64,000 bases of DNA from Nonomuraea wenchangensis (GCF_900111685.1 NZ_FOHX01000004.1:315576-379575); one strand, 5' to 3'; numbered from the stretch's first letter, positions 1 to 10,204 are shown. A program made the numbers and translations. Notes: generated from the sequence alone by a model not told the origin.

Positions 1-816
1 CAGTCCCAGCCCGACTACGGCCAGCAGCCCCAGTACGGTCAGCAGCAGCAGTCGCAGCCCGACTACGGCCAGGGCTACGGCCAGCAGCCGCAGTACGGTC
101 AGCAGCCGCAGTCCCAGCCTGACTACGGTCAGGGCTACGGCCAGCAGGGCCAGTCCCAGCCGGGCTACGGCCAGCAGCCCCAGTACGGCCAGCAGCCCCA
201 GTACGGTGACCAGCAGTACGGTCAGCAGGGCTACGGTCAGCAGGGCTACGGCCAGCAGCAGGGCTACGGGCAGCCCGGTTACGGCCAGCCGGTCGGCGTC
301 CAGCCGCCCGGAGCGCCCGCCCCGCTCGCCGAGTGGTGGCAGCGCCTGGTGGCAAGGCTGATCGACGGCGTCATCCTGTTCATTGTCAGCTTCGTCGTGG
401 GCCTGATCCTCGGCCTCTTCCTCCTGGCGAGCTACAGCTCGCAGGACGGCAGCTCCAGCGGCATCGCCTCGCCGTTCGTCGTCAGCCTCCTGTCGGCGGT
501 GATCTCGACGGCCCTCTGGGTGGCCTACGACTTCTTCCTCCTGAAGATGAGCGGCCAGACCGTCGGCAAGATGGTGATGGGCATCAAGGCCGTCCCCGTC
601 GGCCAGCCCATCCCCAAGGGCCTGTCGACCGACATGGCGATCAAGCGGGCCGCCGGCACGTGGGGCTACTACGCGCTCAACTTCATCCCGGTGCTCGGCG
701 GGCTGCTCGCCTTCGTGGGCGTGGGTCTCAACGGCGCTTCCCAGCTCTGGGACAAGCCGTTGCAGCAGACGTTCGCCGACAAGTTCGCGCGTACGGTGGT
801 CGTGAAGATCAAGTAG
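1..816 (+). CDS. RDD-family membrane protein with Tyr-Gly-Gln repeat N-terminus (5' partial)
   Basis: The reading frame is open from base 1, so the true start lies upstream. The first ~95 visible residues are low complexity, built from repeats such as YGQQPQYGQ and [11 protein letters not shown], then a Pro/Ala linker. From about base 325 an RDD domain follows: an amphipathic segment ([13 protein letters not shown]), about three hydrophobic helices, and the conserved [11 protein letters not shown] loop after helix 2. It ends with TAG at 814-816. RDD proteins are multi-helix membrane proteins of mostly unknown role, some linked to ion or osmolyte transport. The Q/G/Y tail is predicted cytosolic and disordered. 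A second RDD gene follows 126 bp downstream. The family is clear; the function is unknown. Confidence 0.85.
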   Translation, partial: QSQPDYGQQPQYGQQQQSQPDYGQGYGQQPQYGQQPQSQPDYGQGYGQQGQSQPGYGQQPQYGQQPQYGDQQYGQQGYGQQGYGQQQGYGQPGYGQPVGVQPPGAPAPLAEWWQRLVARLIDGVILFIVSFVVGLILGLFLLASYSSQDGSSSGIASPFVVSLLSAVISTALWVAYDFFLLKMSGQTVGKMVMGIKAVPVGQPIPKGLSTDMAIKRAAGTWGYYALNFIPVLGGLLAFVGVGLNGASQLWDKPLQQTFADKFARTVVVKIK

Positions 817-942
817 TCCGCGCGGGACGCGAACCTGGGGGCCGGCTTACCGCCGGCCCCTATGTTTTGCCCGCCGGGGCGTACCAGAATGGTGACACCC
901 GCACTCCCCATTCGGGGTCGCCGACGACGCGAGGTGGAGGTT

Positions 943-1431
943 ATGGCCGGGACCGCGCCGCGAGCGGACACGCTGCCGGCGGAATGGTGGGAACGCCTCG
1001 GCGCCCGGCTGATTGAAGCGCTCGTCCTCGGCGTCTTCTATTACATTCTGTTCATCGCGCTCTGGGGTGTCTTCCGGACTGTCGGGATGTTGGAGCTGTT
1101 GGACGGCAGGTTGCCCGGTCTGGGCGCCGCGCTGCTCGCCGGGGCCGGTTATACCGCCTACGACTGGTGGGCCCATTCCCGCGGCGGCCGCACGTTCGGC
1201 AAGGCGATCATGCGGATTCGCCTGATCCCCGAGGTCCCGACGTCCGGGGCGGCGCTGAAACGGGCCCTGGTCTATCCGGGCCCGCTCATGCTGATCGGCA
1301 TTCCGGTGGTCAATCTCCTGGCCGGAATGCTGCTGTTCGCGGTGGGGCTGCTGATCCTGATGGACAAGCCGCTGGAGCGCGGTCCGCACGATCGTCTGGC
1401 CGGAACACGCGTGGTAAAAGATCTTCGCTGA
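943..1431 (+). CDS. RDD-family membrane protein
   Basis: This 162-aa protein is the second RDD-family protein in a row. The ATG at 943 is preceded by the Shine-Dalgarno-like GAGGTGGAGG; an upstream in-frame ATG at 862 lacks one and would add 27 residues with no RDD homology. The short N-terminus contains EWWERLGARLIEAL, matching the start of the RDD domain in the preceding gene. Three hydrophobic segments and the loop RTFGKAIMRIRL follow. The repeat-rich tail of its neighbour is absent. The two genes are probably co-transcribed or arose by duplication. The substrate or partner is unknown. Confidence 0.8.
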   Translation: MAGTAPRADTLPAEWWERLGARLIEALVLGVFYYILFIALWGVFRTVGMLELLDGRLPGLGAALLAGAGYTAYDWWAHSRGGRTFGKAIMRIRLIPEVPTSGAALKRALVYPGPLMLIGIPVVNLLAGMLLFAVGLLILMDKPLERGPHDRLAGTRVVKDLR

Positions 1432-1513
1432 GCCTTCCGCACCTGGGCGGATGTCTTTCGCAAAATTTCCGCTTGATCCGGTAAGGACTCTGGAGAGACT
1501 GCCATTAGGCTAT

Positions 1514-1546
1514 GGGGCGTCCGGTGTTGCCGGATGTCGGCGCCCC
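1514..1546 (+). other. Nested hairpin downstream of the RDD genes
   Basis: GGGGCG (1514-1519) pairs with CGCCCC (1541-1546). Inside it TCCGG (1520-1524) pairs with CCGGA (1530-1534) around a TGTTG loop. There is no T-run. It may end the RDD transcript or be a leader structure for the next gene. A second small hairpin, GGGCGC-ATATA-GCGCCC, lies at 1643-1659, 34 bases before the start of the small membrane peptide gene. Confidence 0.4.
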
Positions 1547-1692
1547 TGAGACTCGCAGGGCATGTGTGTGCCGCTATGGTCAGTTGCGGGCGGTTGTCGC
1601 CGTACGCTGCACTGGGGTCACGCTCCTCCGGGCAGCGGCCCCGGGCGCATATAGCGCCCCCCAAACCCCGTCAGCCGTGGAGGCGAGGACGA

Positions 1693-1839
1693 ATGGAAGC
1701 CGTAACAGATGTATTGTCAGCGCTCATCCCCCCGGCCGTGGTCGCCGGAGCCTTCATCTTTGGCGTGGTGAAGTTGGTCCGCCACGAGGGCGCCGGGCGG
1801 CGGGCTAAGGCTCAGCAGCCTGCCGAAGAGCAGAACTGA
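1693..1839 (+). CDS. Small membrane peptide (48 aa)
   Basis: The ATG at 1693 follows GGAGGCGAGGACGA, a good ribosome-binding site. An in-frame ATG at 1534 exists, but the added 53 residues look non-coding. The product has one transmembrane helix (about residues 9-25, LIPPAVVAGAFIFGVVKLV) and a charged tail rich in Arg, Lys, Gln and Glu. Small single-pass proteins sit upstream of lsr2 in other actinomycetes, so a conserved neighbourhood is plausible. No function can be assigned. It could be a membrane-anchored regulator or simply a small structural peptide. Confidence 0.6.
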   Translation: MEAVTDVLSALIPPAVVAGAFIFGVVKLVRHEGAGRRAKAQQPAEEQN

Positions 1840-1942
1840 TCGGCCAGTCAGCCGAATCCCCGCTGTGCTGAATTGTCTCCGCGCCTTTTCGGGTATATGT
1901 TTGGGCTGGCGAATGAAACAATGCCCGCGAAAGGATTCGTAG

Positions 1943-2275
1943 ATGGCCAAGCACATCCAGGAGATTCTCATCGATGACCTCGATGGGGGCGAGGCCAATG
2001 AGACGGTCAGCTTCGCTATTGACGGCTCCTCCTATGAGATTGACCTCAGCGACCTTAACGCCAAGAAGCTGAGGGACGCGCTCTCGCCTTTCGTGCAGCA
2101 CGCGCGCCGGGCGGGCGCCACCACCACGCGTCGTCGCACCCGCGGCGGCAGCCGTGCGATGACCCGGGAGAAGAGCTCCGAGATCCGGCAGTGGGCCAAG
2201 GCCCACGGTCTGCCGGTCAGCGAGCGCGGCCGCATCGCCTCCACCGTCGTCGAGAAGTACGAGGCGGCTCACTGA
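1943..2275 (+). CDS. lsr2: Lsr2 nucleoid-associated protein
   Basis: The product is 110 aa, the usual Lsr2 length. The N-terminal dimerisation domain begins MAKHIQEILIDDLDGGEA and carries the beta-hairpin pattern FAIDGSSYEIDLS. A basic linker (about residues 58-72, TTTRRRTRGGSR) leads to the C-terminal AT-hook-like DNA-binding domain, in which EIRQWAKAHGLPVSERGRI includes the R-G-R minor-groove motif. Lsr2 is the xenogeneic silencer of Actinobacteria; it coats AT-rich DNA and represses acquired and specialised-metabolism genes. AAAGGA precedes the ATG at 1943. As in other actinomycetes, clpC lies downstream on the same strand, but here 870 bp away. Confidence 0.95.
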   Translation: MAKHIQEILIDDLDGGEANETVSFAIDGSSYEIDLSDLNAKKLRDALSPFVQHARRAGATTTRRRTRGGSRAMTREKSSEIRQWAKAHGLPVSERGRIASTVVEKYEAAH

Positions 2276-2405
2276 AAGAGTCGTCGTCGCTCGACCGTGC
2301 GCTTATGCCGTTCGCCTTGGACCCCGGCGGCCGCCATAAGCGCATGATCGTATTCAGGGGCGTCTCAAATGCCGGAACGCCCCGGAGGACGATCTGCTGA
2401 TGCGC

Positions 2406-2482
2406 TCACATATGCGGGCGTTTTGGTCGGCTGTCGCGGCCGGTGTCGGCCGTGGATTCGCCGGCCGCGCCCGCATATGTGA
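2406..2482. repeat. 15-bp perfect inverted repeat with nested stem
   Basis: TCACATATGCGGGCG (2406-2420) is exactly complementary to 2468-2482. Inside, GCGGCCGG (2436-2443) pairs with CCGGCCGC (2461-2468). Together they form a long, bulged hairpin with a 15-nt T/G-rich bulge on the left arm. It lies 130 bp after lsr2. A terminator without a terminal T-run, a regulator binding site, or a structured RNA are all possible. Confidence 0.6.
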
Positions 2483-2946
2483 AGCGGCGTCCCCGGCCTG
2501 CTCCAATGCAGAAAGGCCGCTGTGGCCCGTTCCCTCGGGGCATGCGGGCGGGCTCCTCCGCCGCGTTCCTCGCGGTGTTCCTGAGTAAAAGCTGGGAAGC
2601 CCCTGCGAGAGGCGGGGCTAAACCGGCTTGGCGGGGCGGGTGCGCACAATGCCCGGTCCACCCGCGTCCGCGTGATGAGGCCGGTAACCCGGCTGACCGG
2701 ATGAGCATTAGCGACGGGAGCGGTAGGTGCCGGGTCATGCTCGGGGCGTAGTGACCGCGCTTGGCCATCCACGCCGCACGACATAGGATGATTACGCACG
2801 AGAAACGGACGCGGCATCATCGGTGATGCGGCGGGCACGGCCCCTTCGACGGGCGGCAGGCCCGGGCGTCCGGCGGCTGATCCGTGTCGATCTGCATACG
2901 TCGCGGCGGCAATTCGGTGTCGTCTCCCCGTAGCGGCCTAAACATC

Positions 2947-2962
2947 GTTCGCTTGCGGCGTA
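2947..2962 (+). promoter_or_regulatory. Candidate ClgR box upstream of clpC
   Basis: GTTCGCTTGCGGCGTA contains CGCTTGCGGCG, one mismatch from the corynebacterial ClgR consensus CGC-Y-N-A-N-R-GCG. ClgR activates clp genes in actinobacteria. The site is about 190 bp before the clpC start, a reasonable activator position. This is a motif match only; the transcription start is not known. Confidence 0.4.
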
Positions 2963-3145
2963 TCGGGAACACGTGACCCCCGAACAGTAGTTGGATAGAG
3001 GGTGAACGCCCTGCTCTCGGGGAACGTCTCTGCTATAGAGCGTGTCAGAGGCGAGTGGGCACGGTTCGCCGAGCCAGGGCTAGCATGCGGGAGGACGGGA
3101 CCGGATTTACCGGCCCTGACTGACCGCTCTGTGAGGAGCGACGAG

Positions 3146-5647
<2,502 letters not shown>

Positions 5648-5679
5648 CACCCGGCGCTCCGGCGCCGGCGTGACCGGAG

Positions 5680-5712
5680 AGCTCCCGTGTGCTTCGTCAC
5701 ACGGGAGCTTTT
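5680..5712 (+). terminator. Rho-independent terminator of clpC
   Basis: AGCTCCCGTGTG (5680-5691) pairs perfectly with 5698-5709 around a CTTCGT loop and is followed by TTTT. A 12-bp stem plus T-run, 33 bases after the clpC stop, is a textbook intrinsic terminator. Confidence 0.9.
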
Positions 5713-6128
5713 CGCGTCTCCGGGGTGCGGCGCTCTGTGGCATCGTGTGGCGTTCCAGGTCGCGGACGTGAGGAGTTGGGCGCCAACCAGGTCGGGGAGC
5801 GCTCTCCGTGGCTTCTGGGGCCGGTCAGCGCCCTTTTCCGGCGACGGCTCGCCCGTGACGCGCCTGTGGTCACCACTTCGTTGCGTAATTGTTGGATGAC
5901 CGGGTATCCCGCCACCGGTGGTAGTACTACACTGCGTAGAGTAGAGCCAAGTCTCATCCAAGTGAGCCGCAAGAGCGCGCCCCTAACGTGGGGGCCTGCT
6001 CCCCGGGGAGTAGTCAGGAATCAACTCTGGGCGGACGCCGGCGGGACCCGCGAGCAGGCATGCTCGACGAGGTCCGGCACGTCCGAGGCGGGCGACGGAC
6101 ACACATAAGCAAGCCGTGGAGGAAACCG
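5713..6128 (+). promoter_or_regulatory. Upstream region of the EboE-like gene with BlaI-like dyad
   Basis: This intergenic stretch has no gene. At 5912-5921 is a perfect CCACCGGTGG palindrome. Just after it, TACTACACTGCGTAGAGTA (5925-5943) contains CTAC-N5-GTAG and resembles the TACTACA/TGTAGTA operators of BlaI/CopY repressors. Downstream lie CCCC-TAACGT-GGGG and the perfect palindrome CTCCCCGGGGAG (near 6000). If transcription starts near the dyad, the leader is about 180 nt, long enough for a structured element. No known riboswitch consensus was recognised. Confidence 0.35.
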
Positions 6129-7067
6129 ATGCGCCTGCGTCACGATGACGGAACGCTCGTTCACCTCGCCTACAACGCAGGCGTCCATCCCGCTGAAGAC
6201 CTGGAGAACCTGATCGCCCATCTCACTCGTTACGCCGTGCCGGTGCGCAAGCGGCTCGGCGTGGAGCGGATGGGCATCGGACTGTGGCTGGCGCCGAGCG
6301 TCGCCGACCACCTCACCGCCGACCGCATCGAGCTCGTCCGGCTGCGCCGCTCGCTGGAGGAGCGCGGCCTGGAAGTCGTGAGCCTCAACGGCACCGGCGG
6401 CCGCAACCAGGAGGTGCCCGGCCCCGACTGGGCCAAGCCCGAGCGCTATCGCTACACGATGGCGCTGGCCCGCATCCTCGCGTTCCTGCTGCCCGAGGAC
6501 GTACGTTTCGGCAGCATCTCGACGATACCGATCGGCTGGCGGCGTGACTGGCCGGCCGACCTGCACACCATCGCCACCCGCCGCCTGGAGCGGCTGGCCC
6601 GCGAGCTGCGCGGCATCCACAGCGTCACCGGCAAGACGATCCGCGTCGGCTTCGAGCCGTGGCCCGGCTGCGTGCTGGAGACCACCGAGCAGGCGCTGGA
6701 GCGGGTCGGGGGCATCGACTCCGAGCACCTCGGCGTGTGCCTGGACGCCTGCCACCTCGCCTCCGAGGACGAGGGGCCGGGCGCGGCGCTCAAGAACCTC
6801 GCGGCGGCCGGGGCGCCGGTCGTCAAGCTCGGCCACGTGCACAACCACACCGGCCGGACGTCCAGCACCGGCGAGGTGCTGCACGACACGCTGACGGCCA
6901 TGCTGTCGGGCGCGGTCAGCGGCAGCGCGCACATCGAGGTCGAGACGCACAACCTGGCCGTGCCGGGACGCGCCAAGGGGCCGGGGGCGCTGGTGTCGAT
7001 GCTGGCCGAGGAGCTGGACTGGGCCCGCAGCAACCTGACCGGCCTGGGCCTCCAACTGGCCGCCTGA
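6129..7067 (+). CDS. EboE-like xylose isomerase-type TIM barrel protein
   Basis: This 312-aa protein starts at ATG 6129 behind GTGGAGGAAACC; the frame is open further upstream but without coding character. It starts HLAYNAGVHPAEDLENL, which matches the beginning of EboE (metabolite traffic) TIM barrels of the AP-endonuclease-2 superfamily. Later motifs include GFEPWPGCVLETTEQAL and HLGVCLDACHLA, where Glu, Asp and His are likely metal ligands, and VETHNLAVPG near the C-terminus. EboE normally sits in a six-gene ebo operon implicated in moving metabolite precursors to the periplasm; no other ebo gene is present here, and the protein is shorter than typical EboE. Function is uncertain. Confidence 0.7.
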   Translation: MRLRHDDGTLVHLAYNAGVHPAEDLENLIAHLTRYAVPVRKRLGVERMGIGLWLAPSVADHLTADRIELVRLRRSLEERGLEVVSLNGTGGRNQEVPGPDWAKPERYRYTMALARILAFLLPEDVRFGSISTIPIGWRRDWPADLHTIATRRLERLARELRGIHSVTGKTIRVGFEPWPGCVLETTEQALERVGGIDSEHLGVCLDACHLASEDEGPGAALKNLAAAGAPVVKLGHVHNHTGRTSSTGEVLHDTLTAMLSGAVSGSAHIEVETHNLAVPGRAKGPGALVSMLAEELDWARSNLTGLGLQLAA

Positions 7068-7137
7068 CCTCCCTCGCCCTGACCTTCCCCGCCTTCACCT
7101 CTCTCGCCCTCACCTCTCTCGCCCTCACCTCCCTCGC

Positions 7138-7617
7138 TCAGAGGGAGGTGAACCAGCCGGGTGTGTCCAGCCGCCACGGATTGGCCGGCGTGACCTTGCG
7201 CAGGTCGGCCTCCAGCGCCCGCAGTCGCTCCACGCCCAGCTCGGCGGCCCAGCGGGCGCGGAGGTCGTCGAAGATGCGGGCCGAGCGGTGGAGCGCGTCC
7301 ATCCCGTACGGCGTCAGCCGTACAATCTTGCGCCGGCTGTCGTGCGGGTCGGTGGCGCGCTCCACGTAGCCGACGCGCTCCAGCGACTCGACGGTCTTGC
7401 CGGCCGCCTGTTTGGAGACGCCCAGCGCGCGGCCCAGCTCGACGGCCGTGGTGCCGCCTGGGCCGATGGCCTGCATGACGAATCCGTGCATGGGTCTGAT
7501 GTCGGGATGTCCCTGCCGGGACAGCTCGGCGTGCAGCTCGTCGATGAGCGCCCGGAACGCCAGCAGCAGGCGCAGCGGCAACTCGAACCCAGGGGCGTCG
7601 CTTGACACAATAGACAA
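7138..7617 (-). CDS. MarR-family transcriptional regulator
   Basis: The product (159 aa) has a winged helix. The recognition region is TAVELGRALGVSKQAAGKTV (about residues 57-76), and the wing contains ATDPHDSRRKIVRLT, typical of MarR. It is divergent from two tandem cupin genes, with only 55 bp between start codons containing repeated CAAC/GTTG half-sites. It very likely controls itself and the cupins. The ligand is unknown; MarR proteins generally release DNA on binding phenolics or on oxidation. No cysteine is present in the DNA-binding region, which argues against simple thiol sensing. Confidence 0.85.
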   Translation of the reverse strand: MSIVSSDAPGFELPLRLLLAFRALIDELHAELSRQGHPDIRPMHGFVMQAIGPGGTTAVELGRALGVSKQAAGKTVESLERVGYVERATDPHDSRRKIVRLTPYGMDALHRSARIFDDLRARWAAELGVERLRALEADLRKVTPANPWRLDTPGWFTSL

Positions 7618-7650
7618 CCTGATTGACTATGTTGATGGACAACGTGGTTG
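7602..7650 (+). promoter_or_regulatory. Divergent promoter/operator between marR and the cupins
   Basis: TTGACA (7602-7607), a 17-nt spacer and GACTAT (7625-7630) form a plausible sigma-70-type promoter toward the cupins. CAAC-GTG-GTTG (7640-7650) is a perfect dyad. Related CAAC...GTTG spacing occurs at 7616-7634. The repeated half-sites are what a MarR dimer would bind. Confidence 0.5.
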
Positions 7651-7672
7651 CCTATCTTAAGGGGTTTCCCGC

Positions 7673-8050
7673 ATGACCGTCATTCGTGCCGCCGACGCGC
7701 GGCGTACCGAGACACCCGGCGGGGTCATGACGACCTTCGCCTCGCCCACCCAAGGGGCGGCCGGCCGGTCGCTCTGGCGGGTGGAGGCCAAGCCCGGCGT
7801 GGCGGGGCCGCTGCACGACTTCGACGTCGAGCAGGTGTGGAGCTGGCTCGACGGGACGGCGACCGTCGAGCTCGGCGAGGAGAGCTTCGCCGTGGCGGCG
7901 GGCGACACCGTCGTCATGCCGGCGCGCACGCCGCGCCGGGTCACCGCCGGGCCGGACGCCGGCTATACCGCCGTCGTCACCGCCCGGGCCGGCGCCCGTG
8001 CCATGTCCGCCGACGGGGCCGACCTCGGCACCCCGCCGTGGATCGCGTGA
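7673..8050 (+). CDS. Cupin-domain protein 1
   Basis: This is a single-domain cupin of 125 aa. Recognisable elements are PLHDFDVEQVWSWLDGTATV and VAAGDTVVMPARTPRR, the second cupin motif. The first motif has lost most of the usual metal-binding His/Glu set (only one His), so it may bind a ligand rather than act as a metal-dependent enzyme. The start at ATG 7673 follows AAGGGGTTTCCCGC. It is followed 14 bp later by a paralogue of the same layout and is divergent from the MarR gene, so it is probably part of a MarR-controlled detoxification or sensing unit. Confidence 0.75.
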   Translation: MTVIRAADARRTETPGGVMTTFASPTQGAAGRSLWRVEAKPGVAGPLHDFDVEQVWSWLDGTATVELGEESFAVAAGDTVVMPARTPRRVTAGPDAGYTAVVTARAGARAMSADGADLGTPPWIA

Positions 8051-8064
8051 AAGGGAGGACGCAC

Positions 8065-8481
8065 GTGGCTGTCGTGCCGAACGCCGAGTGCCGGCGCACC
8101 GAGACGCCCAACGGCGTGATGACCACGCTCGCCTCCCCGACGCAGGGGCGGGCGGAGCAGGCCGTGTGGCGGGTGGACGCCCGTCCCGGCATGGAGGGGC
8201 CGGTGCACGCCTTCGACGCCGAGGTGCTGTGGACGTGGCTCGACGGAGCCGCGGTGGTGGAGCTGGGCGAGGGGCGCCACGAGGTCGCGGCGGGGGACAC
8301 GATGGTGCTGCCCGCGGACGTGAGCCGGCGAATGCTCGCCGATCCGGTGCGCGGCTTCGTCTCGATCGTGACCGCCCCGGCCGGGACGAAGGTCTACAAC
8401 CCGGACGGCACGTCCGCCCCGGACGCCTGCGACCTCGCCCCCAAGGGCTCCGAACGCCTGGTCCCGCCCTGGGTGAGCTGA
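8065..8481 (+). CDS. Cupin-domain protein 2 (tandem paralogue)
   Basis: This 138-aa protein is clearly paralogous to the preceding cupin: both share the opening RRTETP-GVMTT-ASPTQG and the W-WLDG and VAAGDT-V-P motifs. The GTG at 8065 is chosen because AAAGGGAGG lies six bases upstream. An alternative GTG at 8047 overlaps the stop of the first cupin (GTGA) but has no good ribosome-binding site. The C-terminus is longer, ending KGSERLVPPWVS. Likely co-transcribed with the first cupin; a heterodimer is possible. No enzyme activity can be assigned. Confidence 0.75.
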   Translation: MAVVPNAECRRTETPNGVMTTLASPTQGRAEQAVWRVDARPGMEGPVHAFDAEVLWTWLDGAAVVELGEGRHEVAAGDTMVLPADVSRRMLADPVRGFVSIVTAPAGTKVYNPDGTSAPDACDLAPKGSERLVPPWVS

Positions 8482-8493
8482 CCCCCCTCCGGG

Positions 8494-9438
8494 TCAGGCG
8501 TGGGGGAGGCGGTAGGTGTCGTCGTCGAGGGCTTCGGCCAGGCCGTCGGCGATGAGGCCGTCCAGGGCGCGTTCGCGCTGGACCGCGTCGTCCCACACCA
8601 CGTCCAGCGCCGCCTTCGGCACCGGACCGTGGGCCGCGCGCAGCACCGCCAGCAGCCGCCCCCGGCACTGGCGGTCGGTGCCGGCGTAGGTCTGGCCCTT
8701 GCGCGCGGGGCCGGTGTGCGGCGGCTTGCCCGCCAGCCGCCAGGCGCACACGTCCGCGATGGGGCAGTCGGCGCAGCGCGGCGCGCGGGCCGAGCACACC
8801 AGGGCGCCCAGCTCCATCACCGCCACACCCCAGCGGGCCGCGCCCAGCTCGGGCAGCAGGGCCTCGGCGAGCCGCCGCTCGGCCGCGGAGGTGGCCGTGG
8901 GAGGGTACTCCTCCGCGCGTACGGCCCTGGCGAGCACCCTCCGGACGTTGGTGTCCAGCACCGCGTGCCGTCCGCCGTAGGCGAAGCTGGTGACCGCGGC
9001 GGCGGTGTACTCGCCGATGCCCGGCAGGGCCAGCAGTGTCGCGTGATCGGCGGGCACCTCGCCGCCGTGCTCGTCGGTGATGGCCCGGGCGCAGGCGTGC
9101 AGGCGCAGCGCCCGCCGCGGGTAGCCCAGCCTTCCCCAGTGCCGGACCGCCTCGCCCGGCTGTGCGGCCGCGAGATCCTTCGGGGTGGGCCAGCGTTCCA
9201 TCCACTCCTGCCAGATCGGCAGGACGCGGACGACCGGGGTCTGCTGCAACATGATCTCGCTGACCAGCACGCCCCAGGGCGTGGCGTCGGCGGCCCGCCA
9301 GGGGAGGTCTCTTGCGTTGTCTTCGTACCAACTGAGGACAGCGTTGTGCAGAAGATGAGGCTCAACCACGCCGACAAGGGTATGCCTATGGGAATGCTCT
9401 CGGCGTGTCGTCACCCTGAGTGACCTTCTGGTTACCAT
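8494..9438 (-). CDS. mutY: A/G-specific adenine DNA glycosylase MutY
   Basis: MutY removes adenine mispaired with 8-oxoguanine. In the 314-aa frame, catalytic Glu61 lies in SEIMLQQTPV, the helix-hairpin-helix is LPGIGEYTAAAV (about 138-149), and the glycosylase Asp162 lies in VLDTNVRRVL. The [4Fe-4S] ligands are Cys215, 222, 225 and 231 with exact C-X6-C-X2-C-X5-C spacing. It lacks a full NUDIX-like C-terminal domain, as is common in short actinobacterial forms. The ATG at 9438 overlaps the divergent gene; a shorter start is likely, because the first ~25 residues are not conserved in kind. It convergently follows the cupins, with 12 bp between the two stop codons. Confidence 0.93.
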   Translation of the reverse strand: MVTRRSLRVTTRREHSHRHTLVGVVEPHLLHNAVLSWYEDNARDLPWRAADATPWGVLVSEIMLQQTPVVRVLPIWQEWMERWPTPKDLAAAQPGEAVRHWGRLGYPRRALRLHACARAITDEHGGEVPADHATLLALPGIGEYTAAAVTSFAYGGRHAVLDTNVRRVLARAVRAEEYPPTATSAAERRLAEALLPELGAARWGVAVMELGALVCSARAPRCADCPIADVCAWRLAGKPPHTGPARKGQTYAGTDRQCRGRLLAVLRAAHGPVPKAALDVVWDDAVQRERALDGLIADGLAEALDDDTYRLPHA

Positions 9439-9448
9439 GCTAGACCCT

Positions 9449-10132
9449 ATGGATTCGGAGACGATGCGTGGCGACGGCGGTGACGTTTACTGGCGGCGCC
9501 GGATGAGCGTGCTGGTGGCGGTGCTCGTCGTGGTGGCCGTCGTGGCATGGGCGTGCTCCAGCGGGGGCAAGGGCGGGCCGGAGCAGAGCTCCTCGGAGGT
9601 CAAGGTCTCGCCCAGCGTCTCCCCGGCGGTCGATCCGCTGCTGGCGGGGCTGCGTACGCTCGCCATGGGCACCGCCACCCCCTCGCCCACGCCCAGCGCC
9701 CGACGGCCGAGCCCGTCGCCCAGCCGCGTCAGGAAGGCGGGCGCGCCCTGCGCCGACGAGGACCTCGTGCTCAGCCTGCAGGGCGGCAAGGACCAGATCT
9801 ACGCGGGCGGCTCCCGGCCGTCCTTCATCGTCACGCTCGTCAACACGGGGCCCGTGATGTGCAGGGCCGACGTCGGTCCGCGTGCCATGGAGATCCGCAT
9901 CATGTCCGGCCAGGACCGCATCTGGTCGACGGCCGACTGCGTGAGCGGGGCCGACGAGGACGTGGCCGAGCTGCAGCGCGGGGTGCCGTACGTGCGGTCG
10001 CTGAACTGGGACAGGAAGCGCTCCAGCGCCGACTGCCGCTCCACGGCGCCGGCCGCGCTGCCCGGCACGTACGTCGCCACCGCCCGCTTCGGCAAGCTGC
10101 GCAGCCCCAAGGGCGTCTTCCATCTCCGCTGA
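9449..10132 (+). CDS. Membrane-anchored secreted protein of unknown function
   Basis: The ATG at 9449 is preferred because the one at 9437 would overlap mutY. The protein has one N-terminal transmembrane segment ([17 protein letters not shown]), a Ser/Pro/Thr-rich linker ([15 protein letters not shown]), then a compact all-beta-looking domain with four cysteines ([32 protein letters not shown]). The Cys pairing suggests disulphides outside the cytoplasm. The segment ...VAWAC is lipobox-like but is preceded by a long non-signal stretch, so an anchor helix is more likely. Proteins of this layout often lie next to mutY in actinomycetes. No function is known. Confidence 0.7.
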   Translation: MDSETMRGDGGDVYWRRRMSVLVAVLVVVAVVAWACSSGGKGGPEQSSSEVKVSPSVSPAVDPLLAGLRTLAMGTATPSPTPSARRPSPSPSRVRKAGAPCADEDLVLSLQGGKDQIYAGGSRPSFIVTLVNTGPVMCRADVGPRAMEIRIMSGQDRIWSTADCVSGADEDVAELQRGVPYVRSLNWDRKRSSADCRSTAPAALPGTYVATARFGKLRSPKGVFHLR

Positions 10133-10204
10133 CCCCGTCGCCGAGCCCCTTCGGGCGGTACCGTTTCACGACGGTTCTCCTGATCCGGGGCGCGGAGGTG
10201 GCAG

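Larger units (their letters stand above)
2276..3145. other. 870-bp non-coding stretch between lsr2 and clpC
   Basis: No open frame here looks like a real gene; all lack family resemblance or a convincing start. It holds a 15-bp perfect inverted repeat (2406-2482), a short hairpin AGCCCC/GGGGCT near 2595-2625, and a ClgR-like box at 2947-2962. The region below 2950 is the likely clpC promoter and leader. The remainder (about 2490-2930) could hide a small RNA; nothing more can be shown by eye. Confidence 0.5.

Noticed and set aside
2443..2751. 6C RNA or other known small RNA in the lsr2-clpC gap
   Set aside because: No pair of stem-loops with C-rich loops could be found; the visible hairpins do not match a family I know.
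2365..2838. Several long ORFs on both strands in the lsr2-clpC gap
   Set aside because: They are Pro/Arg-rich, overlap each other on opposite strands, lack ribosome-binding sites and resemble no family; typical GC-driven open frames.
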